From Paraglaciecola arctica BSs20135 (GTDB lineage Bacteria; Pseudomonadota; Gammaproteobacteria; Enterobacterales; Alteromonadaceae), in contig NZ_BAEO01000002.1 in the NCBI RefSeq assembly GCF_000314995.1, positions 1-64,000 on the forward strand: a stretch of DNA of 64,000 nucleotides. The letters run 5' to 3'. Shown piece by piece: positions 47,180 to 56,088 of the stretch. The stretch's first letter is position 1. Each line of letters starts with the position of its first letter. The notes under the pieces were generated by a model. It did not search any database. It worked only from the letters and a program-made list of their open reading frames with translations, and was not told the DNA's origin. The translations under genes and the position numbers were made by a program.

Positions 47180-47836
47180 CTAGCCAACTGATTGTTTTTT
47201 AATTTTGACAATATGACGCTCGCCTTCAAGACCAGGCACGTCTAACTTAATTGTTTCTTGTAAAATAAATCCCAAAGGTAACTCTTTCAGTTCATCTGTT
47301 GGGAGTTGACCTTTTAATGCAAGAAAAACTCCGTGAGAATCTACCAGATGTTGGCACCAGTGCAACATATCTTTTAGTGAAGCAAAAGCTCTGCTCAATA
47401 CTCCATCAATTTCGACATTAGGTACAAAATCTTCAACCCTTGATTGCACAGGGTCGATATTGTCTATTTTTAATTCATATGCGACTTGTTTCATAAAACG
47501 CACACGTTTTCCTAAACTATCCAACAAAATAAAATGTTTATCAGGGCACATAATTGCCAGAGGAATACCTGGTAATCCTGGACCCGTGCCCACATCAATA
47601 TAGTGAGTTTTATCTAAAAATGGCGCAACCACAATGGAATCAACAATATGTTTGATCACCATTTGTTGAGGATCTCGCACTGAAGTTAAATTGTAAGCTT
47701 TGTTCCATTTATGCATCAATAATACATAACGGATCAGTTGCTGTTGCTGCTCTTCAGTGACAACTAATTGACAATTTTTTAGGCTGCTTTTTAAAACAGT
47801 TAATAAATCATTTTCAAGGGCCTGTTGATCACTCAT
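47180..47836 (-). CDS. rsmG: 16S rRNA (guanine527-N7)-methyltransferase
   Basis: Uses SAM to methylate N7 of G527 in 16S rRNA; loss gives mild streptomycin resistance in other bacteria. It has 218 residues, with the SAM motif [17 protein letters not shown] near 71-87 and the [12 protein letters not shown] motif near 105. The start ATG overlaps the mnmG stop by one base (TGATG), so it is coupled to mnmG, as in E. coli and other gammaproteobacteria. Confidence 0.97.
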   Translation of the reverse strand: MSDQQALENDLLTVLKSSLKNCQLVVTEEQQQQLIRYVLLMHKWNKAYNLTSVRDPQQMVIKHIVDSIVVAPFLDKTHYIDVGTGPGLPGIPLAIMCPDKHFILLDSLGKRVRFMKQVAYELKIDNIDPVQSRVEDFVPNVEIDGVLSRAFASLKDMLHWCQHLVDSHGVFLALKGQLPTDELKELPLGFILQETIKLDVPGLEGERHIVKIKKQSVG

Positions 47837-49749
47837 CAGGCAGATACTTTCTTTTGATCATTACTTGATCCTACTAACAACCCATGTTTTTTCAAATATA
47901 CCAATAACAGAGACACAGCTGCTGGAGTAATACCTGATATTCTGCCGGCTTTACCAATAGTTTCTGGACGGGTATCAGTTAATTTGGCGACAACTTCGTT
48001 GCTCAATCCTGAAATCTGACTGAAATCGAAATCCATAGGTATTAAAGTATTTTCATTACGTAATGTTTTAGCAATTTCATCTTTTTGACGTTCTATGTAT
48101 CCAGCATATTTAATTTGGATCTCAACTTGTTCGGCTGCCTGTTTGTTCTGTAATTCTGGCCCAAATGCTTCAATTTGCATCAAAGTTTGATAAGTCATTT
48201 CTGGTCGACGGATCAGATCCTCTAAAGTATTTTCCTTGGTTACTGGATTTTTCAATAAAACATTTAAGGCTTTGGTTGATTCGTGACTAGGATAAACCCA
48301 AGTCGACTTGAGCCTTTGTCTTTCCAATTCAATAGCTTCTAATTTTTGATTGAAAGCTTTCCATCGTGATTCATTAACTAAACCTATTTCGTGTCCCTTG
48401 GCAGTTAAACGAATATCGGCATTGTCTTCACGCAATAACAAACGATATTCAGCTCGACTGGTAAACATACGGTAGGGTTCTTTAGTACCCATAGTAGATA
48501 AATCGTCAATTAACACGCCCATATAAGCTTCATCACGACGTAATATAAATGGGTCTTTTTGTTGTACTTGTAAGGCTGCATTTGCACCCGCGATCAAACC
48601 TTGAGCACCGGCTTCTTCATAGCCAGTTGTTCCATTAATTTGACCAGCAAAAAATAAACCACTGATAAATTTTGTTTCTAAGGTTTGTTTGAGATCGCGA
48701 GGATCGAAAAAATCATATTCGATCGCATAACCGGGACGCACAATATGCGCATTTTCAAAACCAATTATTGATCGTACAAAATTCATTTGTACGTCAAAAG
48801 GTAAGCTCGTTGATATACCATTTGGGTAAACCTCGATGCTGTTTAAGCCTTCAGGTTCAACAAATATTTGATGTGAATTTTTATCTGCAAAACGATGAAT
48901 TTTATCTTCTATAGATGGGCAATATCTTGGCCCAATTCCTTCTATAACACCTGTGTACATAGGCGATCTGTCTAATCCTCCACGAATAATTTCATGGGTT
49001 TTTTCATTAGTGTGGGTGATGTAACAAGGGATCTGTTGTGGATGATCGCTAGCTTGTCCCATGTATGAAAATACTGGAACTGGTGTATCACCATGTTGCT
49101 TTTGCATCACATCAAAATTAAGGGTACGGGCATCGAGCCTGGCCGGTGTACCTGTTTTTAAGCGATCAACTCGAAAAGGTAATGCACGAAGTCGATCTGC
49201 CAATGCGATCGAAGGAGGATCGCCAGCACGGCCCCCTTTGTAGTTTTCCATACCAATATGTATGGTACCGCCTAAAAACGTGCCTACGGTGATAACAACG
49301 CTCTTAGCATGGAATTTAAGACCCATTTGTGTAACTACACCAACAACACGATCATTTTCAACGATCAGATCATCACAAGATTGTTGAAATAAGGTTAAAT
49401 TTTCTTGGTTTTCTACTATTTTACGAATTTCATTACGGTACAAGGATCTATCTGCTTGTGCTCGTGTGGCACGAACCGCAGGACCTTTACTCGAATTTAA
49501 GGTTCTAAATTGAATGCCAGCTTTGTCGGTTGCCATAGCCATAGCACCGCCTAAAGCGTCTATTTCCTTAACCAGATGACCTTTGCCAATCCCGCCAATT
49601 GCCGGGTTACAAGACATTTGACCTAGGGTTTCAATATTGTGTGTTAGCAAAAGAGTATTTGCGCCCATGCGTGCAGAGGCTAATGCGGCTTCTGTTCCTG
49701 CGTGACCACCACCGACAACGATGACATCAAAATGTTGCTGATAAAACAT
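47836..49749 (-). CDS. mnmG: tRNA uridine 5-carboxymethylaminomethyl modification enzyme MnmG
   Basis: A FAD-dependent protein, partner of MnmE, that forms cmnm5U at wobble U34 of tRNAs. It has 637 residues. The N-terminal FAD motif [21 protein letters not shown] and [21 protein letters not shown] (here [14 protein letters not shown]) are the standard blocks; the two catalytic cysteines of the family lie near residues 47 and 277. Its start is 49749, with a sigma-70-like promoter on the minus strand (TTTACT at 49825-49830, TAGAAT at 49803-49808, 16 bp apart). It flanks oriC on one side, as in E. coli, where its transcription aids initiation. Confidence 0.97.
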   Translation of the reverse strand: MFYQQHFDVIVVGGGHAGTEAALASARMGANTLLLTHNIETLGQMSCNPAIGGIGKGHLVKEIDALGGAMAMATDKAGIQFRTLNSSKGPAVRATRAQADRSLYRNEIRKIVENQENLTLFQQSCDDLIVENDRVVGVVTQMGLKFHAKSVVITVGTFLGGTIHIGMENYKGGRAGDPPSIALADRLRALPFRVDRLKTGTPARLDARTLNFDVMQKQHGDTPVPVFSYMGQASDHPQQIPCYITHTNEKTHEIIRGGLDRSPMYTGVIEGIGPRYCPSIEDKIHRFADKNSHQIFVEPEGLNSIEVYPNGISTSLPFDVQMNFVRSIIGFENAHIVRPGYAIEYDFFDPRDLKQTLETKFISGLFFAGQINGTTGYEEAGAQGLIAGANAALQVQQKDPFILRRDEAYMGVLIDDLSTMGTKEPYRMFTSRAEYRLLLREDNADIRLTAKGHEIGLVNESRWKAFNQKLEAIELERQRLKSTWVYPSHESTKALNVLLKNPVTKENTLEDLIRRPEMTYQTLMQIEAFGPELQNKQAAEQVEIQIKYAGYIERQKDEIAKTLRNENTLIPMDFDFSQISGLSNEVVAKLTDTRPETIGKAGRISGITPAAVSLLLVYLKKHGLLVGSSNDQKKVSA

Positions 49750-49802
49750 GATTTTCCTCTAAAGCTAAAATGATCATTTCCCCTGAGTAAAATGGGGCGC
49801 AC

Positions 49803-49830
49803 ATTCTATCTGGAAATGAGCTTAAGTAAA
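49803..49830 (-). promoter_or_regulatory. promoter of mnmG
   Basis: TTTACT (49825-49830) and TAGAAT (49803-49808) on the minus strand, 16 bp apart, with a start about 50 bases before mnmG. Its location between mnmG and the AT-rich unwinding region is like the gid promoter of E. coli. Confidence 0.45.
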
Positions 49831-49849
49831 ATGCTTAAAATCTATTCAA

Positions 49850-50310
49850 TTATTGTTTTATGATCTCTGTAATCTTTATAAGATCTTTTAGATCTTTGTT
49901 TATTATTACTATTATTAAGCAGCCACTTTTCTGTTGGTAAGTCACTATTTCTTATTATTATCAATAGTTTATAGGCAAGCTAAGTATGTGAATAAAGTTT
50001 GATCAAACTGGTATAAGGTGGGTATAACTAGTGCTTTTATCCACAGGGGGTATTTCTTGAAATTGTATACAGTGGATATAACGTGGTTTTACATGACTTA
50101 TACATAAAACTATCCACAGTGAATAACATCTTTTGATCTAACTGTGTGTAACTTGTGATCAAAAATTCGTTAATACTCAGTTAGATCCTGATTTATAAAG
50201 GAAAGATCAAAAGAAACTAAATTTTGTTGATCTTGATACTGTTACCGTTGGTTTTTAATATTTATTTTGGGCCAGCAGCGTTTATTGATCCTCGAATCGA
50301 TCTTTTTTTA
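49850..50310. other. oriC: chromosomal replication origin oriC
   Basis: The gap between mnmG and the mioC cluster has the parts of a gammaproteobacterial origin. An AT-rich unwinding region at 49862-49920 contains three GATCT-led 13-mer-like repeats (49862, 49882, 49891). One exact DnaA box TTATCCACA is at 50037-50045, and near-matches are TGTGAATAA (49987-49995), TTATACATA (50098-50106), CTATCCACA (50110-50118) and TGTGTGTAA (50143-50151). Twelve GATC sites occur in the 570-base gap, about five times the random expectation, as expected for Dam/SeqA control. Orientation (mnmG, unwinding region, boxes) equals E. coli. Confidence 0.88.
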
Positions 50311-50319
50311 CTTTATCCT

Positions 50320-50607
50320 CTATTTTGAAGTCACTTTCACTCGTCCACCACTAGTTGATGCATCAATATCTATTTGAATATCAGTAATGAGATAAGCGGT
50401 AATTGAGCCATCTGAAGTAGTCAGATTGGCATCTTCTGTTAACTGTTTATTGATTGAATCCGTGTCGGTTTGAATGGTTAATAGACCACCCAAATTAACA
50501 TTAAATGTTTCGGAGAAGGTTTTGGAAAAAAGTGAGGTTGAGTAAAACAGGATAAGATAAACCAATACTGCATTTAAGTAGGTAATCAGTTTGATCGTTC
50601 TTTTCAT
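50320..50607 (-). pseudogene. shortened DUF4097-like exported protein
   Basis: A frame of 95 residues from ATG 50607, which has AAGGAT upstream, with a hydrophobic signal segment (residues 5-29). The part SETFNVNLGGLLTIQTDTDS resembles the first beta-strands of DUF4097 putative-adhesin proteins, and DGSITAYLITDIQIDIDA followed by STSGGRVKV resembles a late repeat of the same fold. The middle repeats and C-terminus, usually another 150 or more residues, are missing, which suggests an internal deletion and truncation. It may be a decayed gene or a small functional derivative. It is last in the mioC-dnaT-dnaC direction, touching oriC. Confidence 0.55.
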
Positions 50608-50706
50608 TTTAATATCCTTTGTGTAATTTTTGATTAACAAAGGATGAGTCGTGACTAGTTATTGAAAAGTTTAAATAAGTTGATTTTTATATATATCAAG
50701 TAGCAT

Positions 50707-51534
50707 CTATTTTACTTGATTTGGACGGTAGCCTGATGTGGTTTGTGGTTGCTGCTGAGGCTCAGGTTGAGTAGGAATAATTTCGTTACGTCTGCTAGGA
50801 CCTGAGAATTTTACTTTGTAGGTGTCGTATTCTTTGATGGACTCAAAACAATAACGACCTAGGGCGTTTTCTAACTCAGCAAGGTTGTGGTTGGTGATCA
50901 TAATACAGTTTTTATGATGAGCCAGCCTTTGTCTTAATACATTGCCTAACCAGCTTTGGGCATTTTTCTTTAACACGCTTTCGTTAACACATACTTCATC
51001 GAGTATTAGTAAATCAACATCAAGTAATTCTTGGTTAATTTCACGAAATTTCTGTCCAACATTATCTTGGGCATTGTAATCATAAGAAAAGAAGCGCATT
51101 TCCAAAATAGTTGATAGTTGTCTATATAGAACTGAAATTTCATATTTTTCAATGAGTTCATGGGCTATAGCACCGGCTGTGTGAGATTTTCCACGACCAT
51201 AGTCACCATAAAAAATCATCATATGAGCACCACTTTTACGCCAATTCATATCGTCATGAGCGGCGATAAAAGACTTAGCAATACTGACTGCTTCAATAAC
51301 ATCATTACTGTCTTCAATGAGGTTAGCGAAGGTCCATTTAGGATTCAATTCAGAGCGACCTTGAATATCTTGGATGCGTTGCTTTTTGCCTTCTCGTTGT
51401 AATTGTTTTACATCACGATTGGCTAATGCTTCATACTCAGATCTTAAGTCGGCATAGTTGGTATATTTTTCAGGAACATATTGGCGACCTAATGCTTTAC
51501 CTAATCTTTGAATTTTGTCTTTAATACTGTCCAC
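50707..51534 (-). CDS. dnaC: DnaC-like replicative helicase loader
   Basis: A 275-residue AAA+ ATPase of the DnaC/IstB group. Walker A is GDYGRGKSHT near 110-119, Walker B LLILDEVCV near 174-182, and a sensor-1 Asn is in MITNHNLAELE. The N-terminal about 65 residues (helicase-contact region) differ from IstB, and no transposase is nearby, which favours a DnaC-type loader. The C-terminal tail is Pro/Gln-rich. It lies 37 bases after the dnaT-like gene. With oriC next door it probably delivers DnaB helicase; this is inference from fold and position. Confidence 0.8.
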   Translation of the reverse strand: MDSIKDKIQRLGKALGRQYVPEKYTNYADLRSEYEALANRDVKQLQREGKKQRIQDIQGRSELNPKWTFANLIEDSNDVIEAVSIAKSFIAAHDDMNWRKSGAHMMIFYGDYGRGKSHTAGAIAHELIEKYEISVLYRQLSTILEMRFFSYDYNAQDNVGQKFREINQELLDVDLLILDEVCVNESVLKKNAQSWLGNVLRQRLAHHKNCIMITNHNLAELENALGRYCFESIKEYDTYKVKFSGPSRRNEIIPTQPEPQQQPQTTSGYRPNQVK

Positions 51535-51571
51535 GAGTTCTATTATTCCGAATGATAAATATGAAAATTTA

Positions 51572-52225
51572 TTAAGTGTTAGTTTTACTATATTTGGCCA
51601 CTAAATTTTTAGCATTGTCGTCAGCGAGAATACCAGCCTTAGTTTGGACTATTTGCTGACCTACTTTTTGTACATTTTTAAATCCATGAGCTAAACGCAT
51701 TTTTTTCAAGTTAAATACAAACTTTTGAGTCCATTGGTATTCGCTAAATTGTGACTCTGGCCTACCTAACCAATAAGCAATAAAATCACCTAATTCACTA
51801 GTAGTGTAATCATAATCAATAATGCCAACTAGTTTCGCTAAATCGCTGATTAATTTTTGATTAGGCAACCAATCAAGATGCATTGTATGCCAATTTAGAT
51901 GTAACTTTGAATACTCATCTACTTTCATTGTAGTTAAAGGTAGAACAAGGGTTTTACCGTTAAAACTATGGTTAAGTTCGACTTCGTTTTGAAAATTGAC
52001 TAAACCAACACTTATCAGCTCTTTTATTAAACTATTAACTTGTCGACCTAAAGTAAATTTTTCTTCTCTGGCATTTAAAATGGATAACAACGATTTGTAG
52101 TTTAAAGGTGACGTTGTACCACTAGATTCATCAGCAGTAGGTTTTATCCCAAGAATATACAGTATACGGGCGTCATTACTCAAAGACTGAAGTAGGGCTG
52201 TTTGTTCTGCTTTATTAAATTGCAT
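51572..52225 (-). CDS. dnaT: DnaT-like primosomal protein
   Basis: A 217-residue protein. The C-terminal segment GDFIAYWLGRPESQFSEYQW then TQKFVFNLKKM is the DnaT DNA-binding-domain pattern (tryptophan-rich segment before a Q-x-KF helix), and the N-terminal about 100 residues form a winged-helix-like part with FNKAEQTALLQSLSNDARIL. E. coli DnaT is 179 residues and helps load helicase with PriA/PriB and DnaC. Pairing with the dnaC-like gene, 37 bases away, repeats the E. coli dnaTC operon, but here it is next to mioC and oriC. Confidence 0.75.
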   Translation of the reverse strand: MQFNKAEQTALLQSLSNDARILYILGIKPTADESSGTTSPLNYKSLLSILNAREEKFTLGRQVNSLIKELISVGLVNFQNEVELNHSFNGKTLVLPLTTMKVDEYSKLHLNWHTMHLDWLPNQKLISDLAKLVGIIDYDYTTSELGDFIAYWLGRPESQFSEYQWTQKFVFNLKKMRLAHGFKNVQKVGQQIVQTKAGILADDNAKNLVAKYSKTNT

Positions 52226-52242
52226 AAAAATTCATTGGGTGA

Positions 52243-52689
52243 TTATGCTGATTGTTCATTAGTTTCTAGCCAGCTTTGAAGCCATTTAACAGCAGCATCT
52301 TCAGGGATTGGGTGATTAAGTACGTCAATATGTAGGGCTGGGCACAATAGTTTAGCGCCACCAGTTTGCATAATATTTTCCATTTGCACGGATCCGTGGC
52401 AGTAAGTGTCATAACTGCTATCACCTAAACCCACCACTAAAAACTCATGTTTGTTCAAATTTTGAGTTTTTAATTGTTCAGCAAAAGGTTGGATGTTGTC
52501 TGGCAAGTCACCGGCGCCATGAGTCGAAGTACAAATTAACCATATGGCACTTTGGTCTAAGTCCAACAACTGCGGTGTTAAATGGATTTGTGCACTATGT
52601 GTATGACTTAACAAAACTTCTTGTAATGCATCGGCGACATATTCACTTGCACCTAAGACACTGCCTACTATGATTTCAAACTTTGCCAT
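52243..52689 (-). CDS. mioC: flavodoxin-like protein MioC
   Basis: A 148-residue FMN-binding flavodoxin. GSVLGASEYVADAL near the start is the FMN phosphate loop (T/S-x-T/S-G-x-T variant), ICTSTHGAGDLPDN near 52-65 and VVGLGDSSYDTYCHG near 84-98 are FMN isoalloxazine loops. In E. coli mioC is next to oriC and its product supports biotin synthase. Here it starts the mioC-dnaT-dnaC run, with an 17-base gap to the dnaT-like gene, and is divergent from the acyltransferase gene. Confidence 0.93.
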   Translation of the reverse strand: MAKFEIIVGSVLGASEYVADALQEVLLSHTHSAQIHLTPQLLDLDQSAIWLICTSTHGAGDLPDNIQPFAEQLKTQNLNKHEFLVVGLGDSSYDTYCHGSVQMENIMQTGGAKLLCPALHIDVLNHPIPEDAAVKWLQSWLETNEQSA

Positions 52690-52858
52690 TTATTTACTAT
52701 GTAGATTGATTAATTTTAGCATTGTACATTGTGACTAATACCATCCCTATATTCCACCTAATATCACTATTTTATGGTTGTTGAGCACTTAACTATTCCA
52801 GTCCAGTTAGTTTTAACCAATATTTCGACTGTATTAAATATTGATAAATAGGCTTTTT

Positions 52859-54082
52859 ATGGAACGTCGTTATGATTTGGATTGGTTAAGAGTATTTGCA
52901 TTTGCTGTATTAATTTTTTATCACATTGGCATGTTGTACGTTGCTGATTGGGGATTTCACTATAAAAGCCAATATCAAAGTGAAGTACTGCAAAATTTAA
53001 TGTTGTTAGTCAATAGATGGCGGTTACCTCTTTTATTTTTTATTTCTGGTATTGCTTCTCGTTATTTATTGCAAAAATATTCATTAATTCATTTTGCTAA
53101 AACACGAACTTGGCGTTTGTTGTTGCCATTATTATTTGGTGTATTAGTTATAGTTCCACCGCAACTTTATGTGGAAATGACGGAAAAAGGGGATCTCAAT
53201 CTTAGTTATTGGGATTTTTATAGGGCTTTTTTTGATCTACATAATCCCCTATTTGCTGAATATCAATCGGGAATATTGCCGCATATTGATGTTAACCACC
53301 TTTGGTATTTACGGGAATTGTGGTGCTTCTCATTAATATTGTTATTACTTCATCCGATTTTGTCTTTAGCTAAATTAGATAAAGTACTTGATTGTATCGG
53401 GAGTCGACTGGGTATTGGAGCAATCTTTATGTTACCTGTCATGTGTTTGTCAGTTGCTGAACTATTGATATTTCCAGAGTCTGACGAAGGTATAAGAATA
53501 GCTCGTGGATTTTGTTTCTTTTTGTTGGGTTATCTTATTTGGCAAAGAGAAAGTTGCTGGCAACCCATTCTGATGTATCGACGCTTAACCCTGGGTCTAT
53601 CTTTAACAAGTTATGGGGGATTATTAGCCTATTACCACTTTATTTGGAAATTGCGGTCAGAGCCATTAACGGGTGTTTATGCTGCAATAGAAACAACTTT
53701 GTTATTAGCCAACCGTTGGGTATGGATCTTAGCTATTTTAGGTTATGGCTACGCTTACTTAAATAAGCCAAGCTCTGCGTTAAAGTATTTTTCGCGGATG
53801 GTTTATCCCAGCTATTTGTTGCATCAAAGTGTACTAATAGTGGCGGCTTTTTACCTAAGTACATTTAAGTTGGGATTTTTCTTGGAGGCGTTTTGCGTAG
53901 TAGTGATAACAGTTAGTTTTTGCTTCGCGAATTATGAATTATTAAAAAGGATCAACTTTATGAGACCTCTGGTAGGTATATCGTCGCAAATTTCTGAAGT
54001 AGAATATTCATTATTTAATAAAATATTCGTATTGATGTGTTGGCTACTAATACTACCTTTAGGTTATCTAATCATATTTTGA
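52859..54082 (+). CDS. acyltransferase family membrane protein
   Basis: A 407-residue inner-membrane protein with about ten hydrophobic segments. The N-terminus RRYDLDWLRVFAFAVLIFYHIGM carries the acyltransferase-3 hallmark, an Asp and His (FYHIG) in the first helix; RLPLLFFISGIASRY follows in the usual place. Members of this group acylate sugars or glucans at the membrane, e.g. OpgC-type succinylation. The substrate is unknown. The start is ATG 52859; a TTG 18 bases earlier is possible. It lies between mioC and mnmE without operon partners. Confidence 0.87.
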   Translation: MERRYDLDWLRVFAFAVLIFYHIGMLYVADWGFHYKSQYQSEVLQNLMLLVNRWRLPLLFFISGIASRYLLQKYSLIHFAKTRTWRLLLPLLFGVLVIVPPQLYVEMTEKGDLNLSYWDFYRAFFDLHNPLFAEYQSGILPHIDVNHLWYLRELWCFSLILLLLHPILSLAKLDKVLDCIGSRLGIGAIFMLPVMCLSVAELLIFPESDEGIRIARGFCFFLLGYLIWQRESCWQPILMYRRLTLGLSLTSYGGLLAYYHFIWKLRSEPLTGVYAAIETTLLLANRWVWILAILGYGYAYLNKPSSALKYFSRMVYPSYLLHQSVLIVAAFYLSTFKLGFFLEAFCVVVITVSFCFANYELLKRINFMRPLVGISSQISEVEYSLFNKIFVLMCWLLILPLGYLIIF

Positions 54083-54120
54083 GAATTATGGATTTGCAGG
54101 GTATTTACCTTGAGTTCAGA

Positions 54121-55503
54121 TTATTTACCAATGCAAAAGGAAGAAAATATTTTTGTAAGTAAATCGTCTGAACTGAATTCACCAGTGATTTCATTTAAAT
54201 GTTGTTGGGTTAAGCGCAGCTCTTCTGCAAGTAATTCTCCAGCAAGGTTTTCTTCTAATTGATATTTGCCTAAATATAAATGTTCCGCAGCTCTGTCTAT
54301 AGCATCTAAATGGCGTCTGCGAGCGATAAACTGACCTTCTGAGCTTGCATTAAAGCCCATGCAATCTTTTAGGTGATCAGTTAACAAGGCAAGTCCCTGT
54401 TCGTTACTGGCAGATATTGAAATAACCGGGTAGTCACCGCTATCATCAAAACCAATAGTTTCATTCGAAAGGTCTATTTTATTGCGGATAACACTTAGTC
54501 CGATATTTTTAGGTAGTTGTTGGTAAAACTCTGGCCATATTTTTTGAGGATGTGTTTCTGTCGATTCAGTACTATCCAACATAAACAACACACGATCTGC
54601 TTGATGGATTTCTTGCCAGGCGCGTTCAATACCTATTTTTTCTACCTTGTCTGGGCTATCCCTTAAGCCCGCTGTATCAATAATATGTAAAGGCATTCCA
54701 TCAATGTGTATATGTTCTTTGAGTACATCACGGGTGGTGCCAGCTATATCTGTGACTATGGCTGCATCTCTTCCTGCTAATGCATTAAGTAAACTAGATT
54801 TACCGGCATTAGGTTTACCAGCAATGACAACCCGCATACCTTCTCTGAGTAATGCACCTTGTTTGGTCTGCTGGCGTAGTGTTTCAAAGGACTGGATAAT
54901 TGTTTCTAAGTCTTTTTGAATTTTACCGTCACTTAGAAAATCGATTTCTTCATCGGGAAAATCTATTGCGGCTTCGACGTACATACGCAAGTGGATCACT
55001 TGCTCGACTAAAGTTTGAATATGTTGTGAAAACGCGCCTTGTAAGGAGCGTAATGCGCCTTTTGCTGCTTGTTCAGAGCTGGCATCAATTAGGTCGGCTA
55101 TGGCTTCAGCTTGCGCTAAGTCCAATTTGTCATTTAAAAATGCGCGTTCACTAAATTCGCCTGGTCGAGCAATGCGTAATTTTGGTATTTTCAAAATAGC
55201 ATTGAGCAACATGTCTAAAACTACTTGGCCGCCATGGCCTTGTAATTCAAGTACATCTTCACCGGTAAATGAATTTGGTGCTCTAAAGAATAAGGCTATG
55301 CCCTGATCAATAAGATTATTTTCTGTGTCAGAAAAAGGTAGATATTCTGCTTTCCTGGTTTCAGGTAATTTACCCAATATTGCTTGTGCAGCGGCACTTG
55401 CTAGAGTGCCAGAAATTCGAATTATCCCAACACCACCGCGACCAGGTGCAGTGGCTTGAGCAACAATAGTATCTTGTTGTGATGATAATCCAATAGCAGT
55501 CAT
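54121..55503 (-). CDS. mnmE: tRNA modification GTPase MnmE
   Basis: A GTP- and folate-dependent partner of MnmG. It has 460 residues: an N-terminal formyl-THF-binding domain ([21 protein letters not shown]), a helical domain, and an inserted G domain with [16 protein letters not shown] (G1) near 228, DTAGL (G3), NKID (G4), and the C-terminal cysteine in FCIGK at the end. All parts are complete. It is followed upstream by the YajQ gene, 8 bases from it, and lies in the conserved rpmH-rnpA-yidD-yidC-mnmE order. Confidence 0.97.
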   Translation of the reverse strand: MTAIGLSSQQDTIVAQATAPGRGGVGIIRISGTLASAAAQAILGKLPETRKAEYLPFSDTENNLIDQGIALFFRAPNSFTGEDVLELQGHGGQVVLDMLLNAILKIPKLRIARPGEFSERAFLNDKLDLAQAEAIADLIDASSEQAAKGALRSLQGAFSQHIQTLVEQVIHLRMYVEAAIDFPDEEIDFLSDGKIQKDLETIIQSFETLRQQTKQGALLREGMRVVIAGKPNAGKSSLLNALAGRDAAIVTDIAGTTRDVLKEHIHIDGMPLHIIDTAGLRDSPDKVEKIGIERAWQEIHQADRVLFMLDSTESTETHPQKIWPEFYQQLPKNIGLSVIRNKIDLSNETIGFDDSGDYPVISISASNEQGLALLTDHLKDCMGFNASSEGQFIARRRHLDAIDRAAEHLYLGKYQLEENLAGELLAEELRLTQQHLNEITGEFSSDDLLTKIFSSFCIGK

Positions 55504-55510
55504 GTGTTGT

Positions 55511-55993
55511 TTAGTCTCTGAAGTTAGTAAATTGTAATGGTTGTTCTAAATCAGCTTCTTTTGCCAATGCCATAACTTGTTGTAAATCGTCGCGTTTTTT
55601 TCCGGTGACTCGTACTTGTTCACCTTGTATTTGTGCTTGAACTTTTAGTTTTGCATCTTTGATGAGTTTTATTAGTTTTTTGGCTACTGGTTGTTCGATA
55701 CCTTGTTTAAAGGCAATGGCTTGTTTGTAAATTTTGCCAATGTGCTGTACATCTTTTTCTTCAAAGGCTGCAGTGTCTACATTACGTTTTACACAGGTAC
55801 CTCTTAGGATATCGAGCATTTGTTTGAGTTGGAAATCATTGTCGGCTGTCATAGTCACTATGCTTTCCTTTAACTCGAAACTTGCCTCAACACCTCTAAA
55901 ATCAAAACGTGTGCTTAATTCTCGATTTGCGTTGTCGACAGCATTAAGTAATTCGGGTAAATCAATTTCTGAAACGATATCTAATGATGGCAT
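55511..55993 (-). CDS. YajQ family nucleotide-binding protein
   Basis: A 160-residue protein of the YajQ family, with two ferredoxin-like repeats. The start [21 protein letters not shown] and [15 protein letters not shown] are family blocks, and [27 protein letters not shown] (in two parts: [24 protein letters not shown]) closes it. Some members bind cyclic di-GMP or tRNA; which is true here cannot be told. It is 8 bases upstream of mnmE on the same strand; usually yajQ is elsewhere in gammaproteobacteria, so this placement is a feature of the lineage. Confidence 0.94.
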   Translation of the reverse strand: MPSLDIVSEIDLPELLNAVDNANRELSTRFDFRGVEASFELKESIVTMTADNDFQLKQMLDILRGTCVKRNVDTAAFEEKDVQHIGKIYKQAIAFKQGIEQPVAKKLIKLIKDAKLKVQAQIQGEQVRVTGKKRDDLQQVMALAKEADLEQPLQFTNFRD

Positions 55994-56038
55994 GTGGATC
56001 CCTAAGCTTTATGAGTGATGACTGTTTATTGTAAGCAC

Positions 56039-56075
56039 AAAAAAGCCCGTGTTATAGCATAAAACGGGCTTTTTT
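56039..56075. terminator. terminator after yidC
   Basis: AAAAAAGCCCGT and ACGGGCTTTTTT form a perfect 12-bp stem with a 13-base loop and T/A runs on both sides. It lies 14 bases after the yidC stop and can end transcripts from either strand; on the minus strand it ends the rpmH-rnpA-yidD-yidC unit. Confidence 0.92.
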
Positions 56076-56088
56076 CGAAATTATGAAA

